Shown: positions 33,106 to 43,902, counted from the stretch's first letter. The stretch: 64,000 bases of DNA from Heligmosomoides polygyrus polygyrus (GCA_947396885.1 OX377201.1:2213879-2277878), one strand, 5' to 3'. Program-made: numbers and translations. Notes: generated by a model not told the origin, from the letters alone.

Positions 33106-33715
33106 TACCGGCAAGGTTGGCGTCAAGATTAAAAAATGACGGAATTAAAGGGATACCCCGATGACACCCTTTGGAAAGTTGTAGATGAGACCGTCTGCTA
33201 GAGCTTGAGCCCCATCAAAGACTCATCTGGCCCAATCTACCACACCTCTGTAGCTTCTAAAAACCTCGAAAACGTCATCGCTTTAAATAGTCCGGAATTT
33301 TCCGACTGACCATGGGATTATTTTTGCAGCGATGGTGACGTTGGCCAAGGCATCTCATTCACGTAGGCACATTGTTTCTTTTAATAAAAGCTACAAATCT
33401 TAAGTATTTCTGTTGTCTGTTTGTCGCGAAGTCGTCCACTGGCAACATTTTCACACTGTGCTCATTTTAAGCGATTATACTTACTTTATTGGCAAATGAT
33501 TTCACGCGGAAGGACGGACAGATGGAAAAAATTGAAGCGATATTCAACCCCGGAGAGTCAGCAGTTCATAAAAACAGTAGGAGACGAATGCAGTCGGCGG
33601 TGCTTTTGATTGGCTGACGCGTCTGTGGACACACCCATTGAAACCTAGGGCACACGCACGACATGTACCGGTTTTTCAGAGACCTTCGTCAGAGTGCTCA
33701 TTGACATTCTTCCAG

Positions 33716-33810
33716 CACCTCCCCGGTCGCCTCGCATACCGTACGCCGGACGCCGGTACCGTATGATCGCGGAGCGAATTTCGCCTACGATAGGGATCAA
33801 GTCACACAAG
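33716..33810 (+). CDS. Exon 1 of the main gene model (internal exon)
   Basis: Acceptor CATTCTTCCAG, donor GTGAGC. After one base of a split codon the frame reads TSPVASHTVRRTPVPYDRGA then NFAYDRDQVTQ, ending phase 1. A second open frame exists (PPRSPRIPYAGRRYRMIAER) but only the chosen one matches the next exon at 38238. Confidence 0.7.
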
Positions 33811-33829
33811 GTGAGCAACGCTTACCAAA

Positions 33830-34190
33830 CACCGTCATTCAGATCCAGTCCTTGCTTAGTTGGACCCCAGAGTATCTCATGAAGGGGGGGGGGGTGGGAG
33901 GGGATCACATCGAGCTAGCTGCTCTACTTCTACAGCTTTCTTCCCTACCTAGGAGTACAAAAGGCTCCCAGTACGTACAGTGTATAGTATGCTAAGGTGA
34001 TCTATTGGTTCCTCACTACTGGTCCTCCCTTAGTGAAACGGCCCCCATCACTGATAGTGGCCACCTCAATGATCCACCCTTAGCGGATGGCGTCTTAGGT
34101 ACGTCTACTTGAATCCCAAAACACGTCGAGCGACGTTTTTGGCACGTCTTCTGATGGTGAGTCCCAGGTACGTCATGCGGCGTATTCCAC
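33830..34190. other. No gene; poly-G run and ACGTC-rich stretch
   Basis: A 12-G run at about 33884 is followed by ordinary DNA. 34090-34210 repeats CACGTC-type words (GCACGTCTTCTGATGG). No coding or element boundaries recognised. Confidence 0.35.
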
Positions 34191-34237
34191 ACGTCTTCCG
34201 AATCCCTTGGCACGTAGCCGCTATTTTCGTGCCACGC

Positions 34238-34875
34238 ACTTTGATCAGTATCGATTGAAGGTGATCGATACTGCAGAAACGAACATCAGATTCGTGTTGT
34301 GCGACCTCGACTACCCCGGGCTAAAGTTTCCAGGCAGGTGGATGACGTCTGGGTATTTTTCGCTATTTTCGTGTCGTAATTTTCCCCCAATCCCCCCCCC
34401 CCCCCCCGATTCTCCCCCTATTTTATGGCTAATTTCTGCGGCGGCGCCGATGGATGGCATGTCTCATCGTTCAGCGCGTTATTATATACTGTGATGATAT
34501 TTTGATCAATATCGATTGATGGCATCGATGCTTCAAAAGCGGACTTCGGATTCGTCTTCAGCGACAGCGATTACCCCAGGGCTGAGCTTTCCAGGTAGGT
34601 AGAAGACGTCTGGGTATTTTCCGCTATTTTCCCGCACCGTAATTTGATCAATATCGGTTGATGGCGATCGATTCTTCAAAGACCAACTTCAGATTCATGT
34701 TCAGCGGTCTCAATTGCCGCAGTGCCGAAGTTCCCTGGCAGGGAGAAGACGTCTGGGTATTTCTCGCTATTTTCGTGTCGTAATTTTCCCCGAATTTTCC
34801 CCCTATTTTATAATTTGCGGCACCGATCGATAGTATGACTCATCGCTTAGCGCGTTATTATAGAGTGTGATGATG
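34238..34875. repeat. Tandem repeat of three units in long-short-long order
   Basis: Units begin at 34238, 34502 and 34647 with TTGATCAATATCGATTGATGG or close variants. Each contains GAAGACGTCTGGGTATTT and CGCTATTTTCGTGTCGTAAT. Units 1 and 3 add a second block (GATAGTATGACTCATCGCTT / AGCGCGTTATTATA) that unit 2 lacks. Unit 1 carries a 15-C run. Confidence 0.75.
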
Positions 34876-35647
34876 CTATCTTATGTCTATGTTTTTTGCC
34901 TTCACCCATTTTTAAAAACGTGTTTGTTAGTTTTTCTGGCTAATTAATCAAACAGGTGTCATAATTCAGAACAAAAGGTCGTTTCGAAGATAAATTGTGC
35001 TTTGCAAAAAAACCTGCAGCAACGGAAACCGAACATACCACGTCACGCCTGACGAGCGGGAGCACTACCTCTGCGCCACCGCCGCAGCTGGCCTTCCATA
35101 GTAAGAGGACTTTACGCACTTTAGAAATTTGTCGAAGTACATATGTACCTCTAGGGACCAGGAACAGCCCAATGTTATGGAAATTCGTCATGAAGTATGC
35201 GCTGGAAAAGCGCATGCATCGCCGCGAGAAAATTTAAAACGAGGCAAATAACGTTGTAAAATCGAATTTGCGCGCAAATTTTCGTCCCCCCTCCAAAGAA
35301 CCACCAGTCCGCGACAGTTTTTTGGAGAATCTTCAATAGAGTGGAGGTCCTCAGATTGCGCTATAGACTTACATGGTCCTTGCTAAGAAATTATTTATTT
35401 TTGAAAATTGGCTGCGCTACTGCTGCTCCTGCTTCTCCCTAGTATGCCGGATAGCTTCACTCTCTTTAAAAGGTTTGTATGCAATGATTTTGCTTTCATT
35501 TATCAATTCATTTAAAAGTTTTTATCCAAAATAAGATTTGATTATATTAAAAGGTGCTATACAGATTTGTTTGATAAACACTTACAAGTGCTTGACCAGA
35601 AGAAAACGGATGTAAAAATACCAGGCATAGAATTTTTTAAAGGGATT

Positions 35648-35880
35648 AGGGTACTTGTCGTTAATGCGGCCTACATCGGAAAAGATACGCACCACCAAAT
35701 GGCATCCAATCAGAACACCAGTCGTGGAAGGATACGCGCCACAAACAACAACCAATCAGAACACCGGTCGCGGAAATGTGACCTTCGGTCGGTGCGCCTG
35801 ACCGCCACGGTGCTCGGTTTTTGCTCTGAGTGGCTGTGATTGGCTGCCTCCCTATGTAGGTCACATTATCGACTAGTACC
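35648..35880. mobile_element. Foldback MITE, family A
   Basis: GGGTACTTGTCGTTAATGCG at the left and TCACATTATCGACTAGTACC at the right. The interior has CCAATCAGAACACCAGTCG repeated and GCTGTGATTGGCTGCC. Confidence 0.7.
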
Positions 35881-36674
35881 TGGATAGTGTGTTTCACTGA
35901 AATATTTCTAATTTCCTTTAGAGGAAAAATTGAGAAATCATACAGCATAGAACGTTAGTGCTGCAGCAGCTGATGTCAAAGCCTTAGGTTTTCCTTGAAA
36001 TATTTCTATTTTTTTAATTTTCAGTTATTTTATTACCATTACTGGGTAGTTTTTTGGCTTAGTCCAACTCTCTTTGAACTTTCACAATTCCCTAGCCCAC
36101 TATAGTGCGTTATAAGCAGTTTAAAATTTTCTCGGAAAACGTGCTCCACGGCGAAAAAGCTCGCTCCATGGCCCAAGTAGATCACGTCCAGGAGAGTTGC
36201 CGCAACGAACTTTTTCTGTTGTGGCAGTCCATTCCACGCGTTTACGAGAAAAAGGGAAAAGGGGAGGGGACATTTCTAGGAATGGTTCCCCATAAATCGG
36301 TCCAATAGTCACCAATTTCCTAAAGCAATTTTCGGAAGTACCCGACGGACGCTCACACCTGCTAGAGCGGGAAGGAAGGGTTCTTCCGGTATCTCAATAT
36401 GGGATTGAGCCATGCCCTCGAAAATTTGGAAGAAATTTCTGGAAGAAGATATCTCAGACAGATAAGGCAGAACGTCCCCAGTAAACGGCAAGCTACCCTT
36501 ATGGATCTGCCTCCTATGTCCTCCAGATCTCAACCACTCAGCTTCAAGAGGAACGGGCAGCAATAGCCAATATGCTATCGTATTTCGCGCGGGGGCCACT
36601 TGATGGCTAAGCTGCCCTCGATATCCTACAGAATAGCAGAAAATCCTGCAAAAACGGCCTGCTTAACGGCTGAG

Positions 36675-36857
36675 TGGTTCTTGTCGTTAATATGGCCTAA
36701 ATGAGGCGAGAAAGCGCCCAATGGGGACGTCGACCGAATGCGTGCCATTAAATCGGACACTGCTCACGGACGCATATCCGGATGGCAGCCAATTCTGCGC
36801 GCCCTGTGTGGTCTATTTCGTTCCACCTTTCCATGTAGGCCACATTAGCGACAAGTG
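36675..36857. mobile_element. Foldback MITE, family A
   Basis: GGTTCTTGTCGTTAATATGG and GGCCACATTAGCGACAAGTG are inverted repeats. Confidence 0.6.
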
Positions 36858-36867
36858 CTTGCTGAAG

Positions 36868-37395
36868 AGTGATCCATACAAGAATATAGAATGCAACTCA
36901 AACAGTTTGCAGATGAAAATGTTCTCGGCAATCGTGCTCCATGGCGAAAAAGCTCGCTCTATGGCTGACGCACGAGGAGATCACCTCCAGGGGAGTTACT
37001 GGACGTTTTCGATGACTGCAAGGAGCTCCCTCCTGGCAGTAGTCTTACTGTAAGCGTCCTATCTGGTCTGATGCGTGCCACCTCCCATGCAGGCCACATT
37101 AACGACAGGTACCAGCTGAATTTTTGGAATGATCCATCCAAGAACTCCAAATGCAACTCAAACAGTTTGCAGTTGAAAATTTTCTCGGTAATCGCGCTCC
37201 ACGACGAAGAAGCTCGCTCTATGACTGATGCACGAGTAGCTCACCTCCAGGGGAGTTACTGGACCTTTCCATGACGGCAACGGGCTTCCTCCTGCCATCA
37301 GAAGCGGTCTGATTGGTCTGATGCGTCCCACCTCCCCCCATGTAAGCCACATTAACGACAAGTAGCAGCCGAATTTTTGGAGTGATCCACCCAAG
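36868..37395. repeat. Tandem duplication, about 260-bp unit
   Basis: Two units start at about 36868 and 37128 with TGATCCATNCAAGAA, and a third begins at 37381. Each carries CTCAAACAGTTTGCAG, GCTCGCTCTATGNCTGA and CACCTCCAGGGGAGTTACTG, and ends with a family A right terminus (CACATTAACGACARGTA). A diverged relative of the same segment lies at 36118-36215. Confidence 0.75.
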
Positions 37396-37519
37396 AATTG
37401 AAAATGCAGGTCAGACACAGCGTTGGAGCAGCAGCATGACTCATCCCAGAAATTGAGTTCGCACGTAGGAAGGCTTATTTGATCCCAATAATTTTCCTCC
37501 TGTGAACCATAGTAGTCAG

Positions 37520-37718
37520 CTCTAGTCGTTAATGTGGCCTACCCGAGACGGGGAGAACGCGCCAGCCGACTACAACAAATCAGAATGCCGACCGAGTGCG
37601 TGCCATCCAATCAAGTACAGCTCATAAACGCTTGTCCGGGTGGCATTCTCACTCCGTGTGCCCTGATTGGTCTAATGCGCACCACCTCCGCATATAGGCC
37701 ACATTAATAACAAGTATC
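37520..37718. mobile_element. Foldback MITE, family A
   Basis: TCTAGTCGTTAATGTGGCCT at the left and GGCCACATTAATAACAAGTA at the right. The interior includes GCCCTGATTGGTCTAATGCG. Confidence 0.65.
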
Positions 37719-37848
37719 TTCAACCCTCACGTAGGATGGCCTATTTGATCAAAATCATTATGCGATACTAACCAATTTATTAAATATGTAACGCCTTCCT
37801 CAAAGACTGTACTCGAACGGCAGAATCTTTCGGCGAAGCATAGTAGTC

Positions 37849-38046
37849 GGTACTAGTCGTTAATGTGACCTACTTAGGGAGGACAAAACGTGCCAGTCGA
37901 TCCATCCAATCAGAACGCCGATCGAATGCGTGTCATCCAATCAAACACAGTTCATAAACGGCTCTCCAGGTGGCACACCCATTGTCAATGCCCTGATTGG
38001 TCTAATGCGTCCTACCTTCCCACGTAGGCCACATTAACTAGTGTCC
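37849..38046. mobile_element. Foldback MITE, family A
   Basis: GGTACTAGTCGTTAATGTGA and GGCCACATTAACTAGTGTCC are inverted. The interior has CATCCAATCAGAACGCCGAT and CCCTGATTGGTCTAATGCGT. It ends under 200 bp upstream of exon 2. Confidence 0.65.
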
Positions 38047-38237
38047 AGCTGTGCCCTAGCTGCATAGCACACTCCTATAGTTCAGTATTGATGCAGGATG
38101 GCCCATATCCAGAACAACTCAGTTTGGGTGGGCCAACTCCATATGACCCTTATATGCCTAGTATAGCGCCTAGGAGAACCTATTAGGCTTACAGGTCTGC
38201 CCAGCTTGATCAGATTGATCATCTACTAGTCTTCCAG

Positions 38238-38369
38238 GAGCAGTGAATAGCCAAGTGCGTCGATGGCCTCCGGCGTCGAATGCCAGCGGTGCGGAAGTGA
38301 CCAAGGACGACTGGGTGGAGAAGATGGTCCGCGAGAACGACGACGGACTCATCACCACGATGTGCAGGA
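38238..38369 (+). CDS. Exon 2 of the main gene model
   Basis: Acceptor ACTAGTCTTCCAG, donor GTGAGT. The frame reads AVNSQVRRWPPASNASGAEV then TKDDWVEKMVRENDDGLITT and MCR, in with two bases and out in phase 1. Codons are GC-rich at the third position. A competing frame starting at ATG 38263 (Gly, Arg and His rich) stops after 36 codons at the splice site. Confidence 0.8.
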
Positions 38370-38920
38370 GTGAGTTACCGTAGCCGTTTTTTAGGCGGAA
38401 CCATCAGACGTTGGAGCTTTAAAGAACAGAATTGTTCATTAGGAGCTTCTGCGAGGTTCAGTCGATGCATCGGTACATAGCGGCCTCTTGGCCAACCGGG
38501 TTGGTTCCAGCAAGGCTGTAGGAGAGCCACCCACAAAGACAAAAACCCAGTGCTTCTCACTTTCTCCACTCTGATGATGTCATTGCTAAACAAAACAGGG
38601 TTCTGGTCAATATTTTTGTGGAGAATTTTAGGAACATGTCGGTCCTCTGGCCTACCGCGCTAGGTCACATCTTGGAGTTCCAGCAGGGAGTCACGGAAAG
38701 CAGTGCTTTATATCAGAGATTGTCAGCAGTATGTGAAGCCGGCTGGGTAAACGCTCGCTAAGTAGCAGCATGTTATTTGTCGATAATGTGTCCTACATCG
38801 GAAGATGAAGCGCCGCATTGCTCCCCGTTAAGAAACCAGAAGATGTGGCCGGTATCGTAATAGGACCATTCGACACGCCTTATCCAAAAGCGGTGTAGTG
38901 AAGCTTTCGCATGTTGACTA

Positions 38921-39112
38921 AGCATTTGTCGTTAATGTGGCCTACATGGGAGGGCGGGAACACGCCAGCCAACCACAACCAATCAGAGCACCAACCGAAC
39001 ACCTGCCAGTCTATCAAGGCACCTACAGTCAATATCAATTTTTGGGAATCGCGCCTGTTGGAGACGACTTCATTGGCTCCGCCCCTTGTAGGCCACATTA
39101 ACGACTAGTTCC
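38921..39112. mobile_element. Foldback MITE, family A
   Basis: CATTTGTCGTTAATGTGGCC at the left and GGCCACATTAACGACTAGTT at the right. The interior contains CAACCAATCAGAGCACCAAC. An orphan left end of the same family is at 38769. Confidence 0.7.
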
Positions 39113-39176
39113 AACCTAGTGCCTCGATGAGGTGATTAGCTTCGGAGCCATCAGAACTCGGGAAGCGTACTTAATA

Positions 39177-40056
39177 CCAGGCTGTCCAATAATTCTTGTC
39201 CGAAAATTTCACCATTTTTAATTTTTTTTCAACTTTCTTGAAAAGCAAGTCTGTTCAACAATATAATCACCACAGTTATCCACAACAGTGGCCCATCGAT
39301 TGGGCAGGTCGCCGATGCCCTTCGCCCAGAACTCCGGGGGCTGCGACTCGAAGAAGTCCGCGCTGTCGGATTTGAGGTTGTCGTAGTTGGTGAATTTTCC
39401 TCCGGCCAAATGGTGCTTCAGCGGGCGGAACAAGTGGTAGTCGGAGGGGGCGAGGTCCGGGGAATACGGCGGATCGGCAACCGTCTCTCAGCCGAGCGTC
39501 GCCAACTTCTGCTGGGTCTCCTTCGCCACGTGGGGGCGCGCGTAGTCGTGCAGCAGGTGGACCGAGGCCCGTCGGGGACGCTTTTCTCGGATGGCGGCGG
39601 CTAGTTTCTCGAGCTGATCGGTGTAGATGGAGGCGGTGACCGTCCTGCCTTGCGGGAGCAGCTCGAAATACAGCATGCCCTTGGCGTCCCACCAGAAGGC
39701 CTCCCGCTGTGCCCCCTGTCCTCGAGGCTCGTGTCGCCGCTCTCGAAACGATTGAGCCAGCGCCTGACTGTGCGTTGGGACACTGCATCCTCCTTGCACG
39801 CTCTGCAGATGTTGGCGACCGCGGAGCCTGTGTCGTTGCCCAGCAGCCACTCGTAGTACATGAACGTACGAATTCGACCTTGGTCCATTTTAGCTTGTAC
39901 TGGTAGCTAGACGCGGGGACTACGCCTTATATACCCCTGGCGTGGAACTCTGGAGAATCTTCTAGAAGGTTTTTACACTTGCCTGATATTATAACACTTC
40001 TAAGGAAAATTATAGAATTTTGAAAATTTTCGGACAGAAATTATTGGACAGCCTGG
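39177..40056 (-). mobile_element. Mariner element 2, internally deleted (880 bp)
   Basis: Inverted repeats CCAGGCTGTCCAATAATTCT and its complement AATTATTGGACAGCCTGG, flanked by TA (39175-39176 and 40057-40058). About 400 bp of a normal 1.3-kb mariner are missing from the middle. Terminal repeat sequence differs from elements 1 and 3, so this is a separate lineage. Confidence 0.9.
39218..39888 (-). pseudogene. Deleted mariner transposase (element 2)
   Basis: The N-terminal part MDQGRIRTFMYYEWLLGNDT.. to LEDRGHSGRPS is normal. The frame then jumps to WWDAKGMLYFELLPQGRTVT, so the second helix-turn-helix and the first catalytic Asp are lost. HLLHDYARPH and SPDLAPSDYHLF keep the second and third Asp. 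A TGA (39488-39490) replaces the Trp normally following LG, after which the same frame continues to the natural C-terminus with DLPNRWATVV. GC-rich codon use is unlike the other two mariners, suggesting a different origin. Confidence 0.88.
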
Positions 40057-40059
40057 TAC

Positions 40060-40960
40060 ACGCGTAAAGAATGGATGAAATCGACCTTCCTAGAGTCATG
40101 CACTCAATGGAGCTTACGTAGGACGATGGAGCAGAACTGTTTCGAGAAAAATTCTGTAACCCCTAGCGGTCAACTGCCGGTGAACTTTCGATGAAGCTAG
40201 AGGGCAACTACTCGTATGAAATTCAGCGAGGATAAGGTAGAAATTTCGTCTTTTTCTCCGGTAGTTCAACAGCACCTTAAGCAAGACATAACCTTTGCCA
40301 TGTGACGTTTCCTGTGCAATTACACAAACTACACATCACCTTACGTCGCCATCTAAAATACATGGTCTCAGACACTTGCAGCGATTAACTTGGTGGGCAT
40401 CTGTAGTTCATCGAAAAAATTGACCTGCGGATGAACAGTATTCTTCCTGAAAGTTGACAAAATTTCTAGGGCAGGAGTTTGAAAACGTATTCTTCAGCAA
40501 CCTTTTAGACGTTTCTAACTTCCGCCCAAAGTGGTCGGTTTCGCTGTCGGTGAAATCCCGTTTACCTACTGGTGAACTACAGTTCCTCCTACAGTTGACC
40601 GCAGCGATGGTCCGAGGTCATTCACATTCACACGCAGTTGACCCCTAGGAGTTCAAGAGTCATCCTCGTCACAGCTGTGTTCCATCGTCCTACATAGGCG
40701 GTGTGCTTCCACAAGATGCTCAGATTCGGAACTCAGTAGTGTCGTGAAATGGTCTAGGGAGCTTTCTGGACAGGCGTAGTAACCTAACCTTGGTGAATAG
40801 GAAGTAACGATTGGGTGTGATCTGTTGGTCGAAGATACGCCATGCACTCCACATCCACTTCGTTTCGAGGACGCTCTAGGTAAATTCCTAACCACTACGA
40901 ACACTCAAATGTCTACAGGGCCTGTACAACACTAGCACACTTTACTAGAGGTGAGCTTTT
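40060..40960. other. No gene recognised
   Basis: Phrases like GCGGTCAACTGCCGGTGAAC (40160) recur as GCGGTCAACTGAAGATACAA near 56880, so this may be an old dispersed repeat. ORFs here show no coding character. Confidence 0.35.
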
Positions 40961-40981
40961 ATATTTAAGTGCCGCGCCGCG

Positions 40982-41175
40982 CGACAGTTTAGCAGTGATC
41001 GATATCGATCAATCGCCACACGACAGCACAGCATTAATCGACATTGATCGATCGCCACGCGACAGCACAACATTAATTGATATCGTTTGCCCCCACGTGA
41101 CAGCACAACATTAATCGACATTGATCGATCGCCGCGCGACCGTGCGACACAAATCGATATCGATCGGTCGCGTTG
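40982..41175. repeat. 39-bp minisatellite, five units
   Basis: Units start at 40982, 41021, 41060, 41098 and 41137 (spacing 38-39). Each has CGACAGCACAACATTAATCG then a GATATTGATCGATCGCC-like half. The ATCGAT palindrome sits in most units. Confidence 0.8.
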
Positions 41176-41534
41176 TCTAATAGATAGCGTTTTTCTCCTG
41201 CCTCCACGGCTAGCTGTTGCACTGATGTAAGCACCCACTTATGAGGAAGAAAAATGAGAAGAATCGTTACAATTACTAAGGCATTGCGCAGCAAAATGAG
41301 ACTTTACCGTATTCTAGAGAGGCTCCCTGAATACAAATTCTGGCCAGAATAGAATCCAGACCCATCAGAGCTTATTATCGAGCTCGACAGACTGATTAGG
41401 TGCCTTGAAATGGTCACAAACTCCCAGGTTTGGCTCAGGCAAAGAGCATAAAAAGCCCTGAAACCTCTGTGGACAGAAACGAAAGCACCAGTGATTAAGC
41501 CAGTGCGATGACTTGCTGCTGACTGGCCGACTAA

Positions 41535-41580
41535 CAGCATGTGATGGTCACACGATTCACCCCCCCCCCCCCCCCCTCGC
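41535..41580. repeat. Poly-C tract
   Basis: About 19 consecutive C at 41560. Comparable G/C runs occur at 18765, 26250, 34398, 49925, 61857 and 61978, mostly beside family G termini; here no terminus is visible. Confidence 0.6.
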
Positions 41581-41859
41581 TTGCTAACGAGCGGCGCCAG
41601 CGCAGCTGAGCACTGGATGAACTAACTTGAATAGATGAATTAGACGCTGAGAACAAGCCCCAGTGCACCCTAAGGAGACAAAGACCACTGGGCTGCTCTC
41701 AGAAGCTTTTGAAGTAGCGCCAATACGGAATGAGCCACGCATTCATTTTGCTATTGGCGGTTTACCGTAGATGAATGCAGAGCCGGCAGGGTAAAGTAGT
41801 TGTAGTTTCTGTAAATGCGTGAAAATGTTACGTCGGAAATATAATACTATGTGGAAGCC

Positions 41860-42725
41860 AATCGAAAACGGTCATATACACCATTTTCACGTCGAATTGG
41901 ACAATTTTGAAATCAAATTGGGCACTTTTCACGTCAAATTGGACATTCTTCTAAGCTGGCCTATGAACTCTGAAGTCAAATTGAACGTCTTCAAAATCGA
42001 AACGAGCTTCTTACAGGTTAAACTACAGACTCTCCCAAATGGTCAGCATAATTTTTTGTTCAAGGAAAATTTAGAATACCTTTTTTTGAAATTTTTTACT
42101 GCAGCTGCCCGAACAAGTGTAATAATTTTATACAATTTTTATTTTTTGAAAAAAATAATAAATTAAACTTTGTTTTTAAGCGCAACAACGCAGCAATTAT
42201 AAAGTGCACTGCAAGACCAGATTACGCCATGCGCTCGAAAAGCTCATCGTGATTTTTATTTGAGTGATGGTGTAAATGCTGCTTACATAAAGATCCAAAG
42301 TGAGGATATATGGGTGCGTTTTACGATTGTCTATATTGCATTGTTTGTAAGTGTAAAACTTTATGAAAACGAAAAATTTTCTATCAATCGAATAAAAATC
42401 GCGACGTCTTGGACGAGGGTATGGCGCAATCTACTCTTTTAGCCATCTTCCTGCTCTATAAAACAAGTTTTGAACCATGTTCTCTCAAAAAATGAGAATT
42501 TTGTATAATTTCAGACAATGTATTCACCTATTTGATAAGTGACCTAAAACTTCACAGAAAGTTATACTAAAATTCCACCTGAACAAGAATTTTTTAACTT
42601 TTTCAGAACGTCCAGTTCAAAGTGGAAGGAGCTCGTTTCAGTTTAAAAGATGTTCCCTTGATTTCAAAAGTCTTAAGCTAGCTTAGGAGAATGTCCAATT
42701 TGACTAGTAAATGGTATGTAACCAT
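41860..42725. mobile_element. Large foldback with 21-bp periodic arms (best copy)
   Basis: Left arm 41880-42040 is built of about seven degenerate 21-22-bp units of the type CACGTCAAATTGGACATTCT. The right arm at 42600-42720 carries the complementary phrases (AATGTCCAATTTGACTAGTA). The centre 42210-42440 contains GCCATGCGCTCGAAAAGCTC and a mirrored ATCGAATAAAAATCGCGAC. No protein. Related to 7560, 49310 and 59900. Confidence 0.6.
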
Positions 42726-43040
42726 ATAACATCTCGTTGAACTACCGGAGAAAAATCGGTCACCAGCAGGCAAAAATCCTGTCATCTATCGGTGAATTTT
42801 GCGCGACGACCAGTTGCCCTTCCTATTCTTCGGATGTTCTTTGCTAAAGCTTTCAGAATTATCCTCACCAGTTGCGTTCCATCAAGAGCTTGGGAGACAG
42901 GAAGCAACTCCTAACTTCTTTCCGAGTCTTTTCGATGAGGCGACGAAGAAGACCATTCTAACTCTGGAAATCTTTGCATCTGCTAGGAAGAACGTCAAGA
43001 TCTGTCTCTGTAGCATTATATCCCTCGCATGCATATAGTA

Positions 43041-43230
43041 GGCTTCCAGTAGCGCTGTCGGAGGAGGCACCCTCTATGACAGGTAAAACACTGGCTTGTC
43101 CATCAACTCGCCATTGGAAGTCATTCCATAGCCACAAATACGCATTGAAATGCCTCCACGATATCGCGTAGAAGTAGAGTGCATGGCGCGCCCCGCAAAG
43201 GGTTGACTAACGCCGATCTTCATCCTTTAA
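43041..43230 (+). mobile_element. SINE-1 copy lacking the B-box region
   Basis: The head CAGTAGCGCTGTCGGAGGAG joins directly to GACAGGTAAAACACTGGC, an internal deletion of about 90 bp. The 3' part with AGTGCATGGCGCGCCCC is retained. Its 3' end lies only about 20 bp upstream of exon 3. Confidence 0.65.
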
Positions 43231-43248
43231 GCACACAGTTCAATTCAG

Positions 43249-43355
43249 CAACTTTGCCTTTTCGAGGAGTCGTCGAGCGAAAAGTGGAGGACAGCTGGAA
43301 ATGGCGCGACGAACGCGGTCAACTATTGGACGAGAAGAATCAGCGAACATGGAAG
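43249..43355 (+). CDS. Exon 3 of the main gene model
   Basis: Acceptor GTTCAATTCAG, donor GTAGGA. The frame reads TLPFRGVVERKVEDSWKWRD then ERGQLLDEKNQRTWK, entering with two bases and leaving in phase 0. The pyrimidine tract just upstream is short; the SINE-1 tail (TTCATCCTTTAAG) supplies part of the region before the acceptor. Confidence 0.78.
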
Positions 43356-43544
43356 GTAGGAGGCATCGTTATGGTTCTCACCATGAGAGTTTGAATTTTC
43401 TTATTTCTATGGAGTTATTGAACTTTTATGTCATATAGGAGGACTGTTTGATCAAGTGTCGACGTCTGAGTTCACACTAGCGCAAGCAAAAATCCATCTA
43501 ATCTGAATATAACGTCCACAAACCTCACAGAGTTATCACCCACC

Positions 43545-43625
43545 ACGAGCGGGACTCGAACCCGAATCCTCTTACTTTGACCGGCTCCCGCTACTGCTCG
43601 GTCCTCTTGGTTACGGTAGCAGCCC
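43545..43625 (-). other. tRNA-like sequence
   Basis: On the minus strand GGGTTCGAGTCCCGCTC is a perfect B-box and T-arm; the A-box region (ACCGTAACCAAGAGG) is weak. Probably a pseudogene or a SINE head. Confidence 0.35.
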
Positions 43626-43715
43626 TTGAGTTCCTTTAGGAGGGGAGCTCATAGGCAAAGCTAACTGGACCTCGTAGTGGGTTCCATCTATAGCTGTGCT
43701 CAAATAACCTTATTT

Positions 43716-43902
43716 GAATACATATTCGAATATTTTCACTCGAGTTCGATTAGTCGAATTCGAATATTCAAAAAGTCGAGTTTTTCGAATGTATTGGAAT
43801 TCAAGTATTCAGAAAACCCGCTTTTTCGAACACATTCTAGTTCGAATATTTGAAAACGTGGGCATTCAAAACCATTCGAATTAAAAAAAATTCGAGACCA
43901 CT
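43716..43902. repeat. Degenerate TTCGAAT-rich tandem repeat
   Basis: Phrases such as GTCGAATTCGAATATTCAAA and AGTCGAGTTTTTCGAATGTA recur at about 38-42-bp spacing. A second array is at 51213-51470. Confidence 0.6.

Noticed and set aside
38263..38373. ORF from ATG at 38263 on the plus strand
   Set aside because: It gives Gly/Arg/His-rich sequence and stops at the splice donor; the overlapping frame joins both neighbouring exons in phase.
39276..39788. 170-codon minus-strand ORF in mariner 2
   Set aside because: Arg/Pro/Ala-rich shadow frame of the GC-rich transposase reading.
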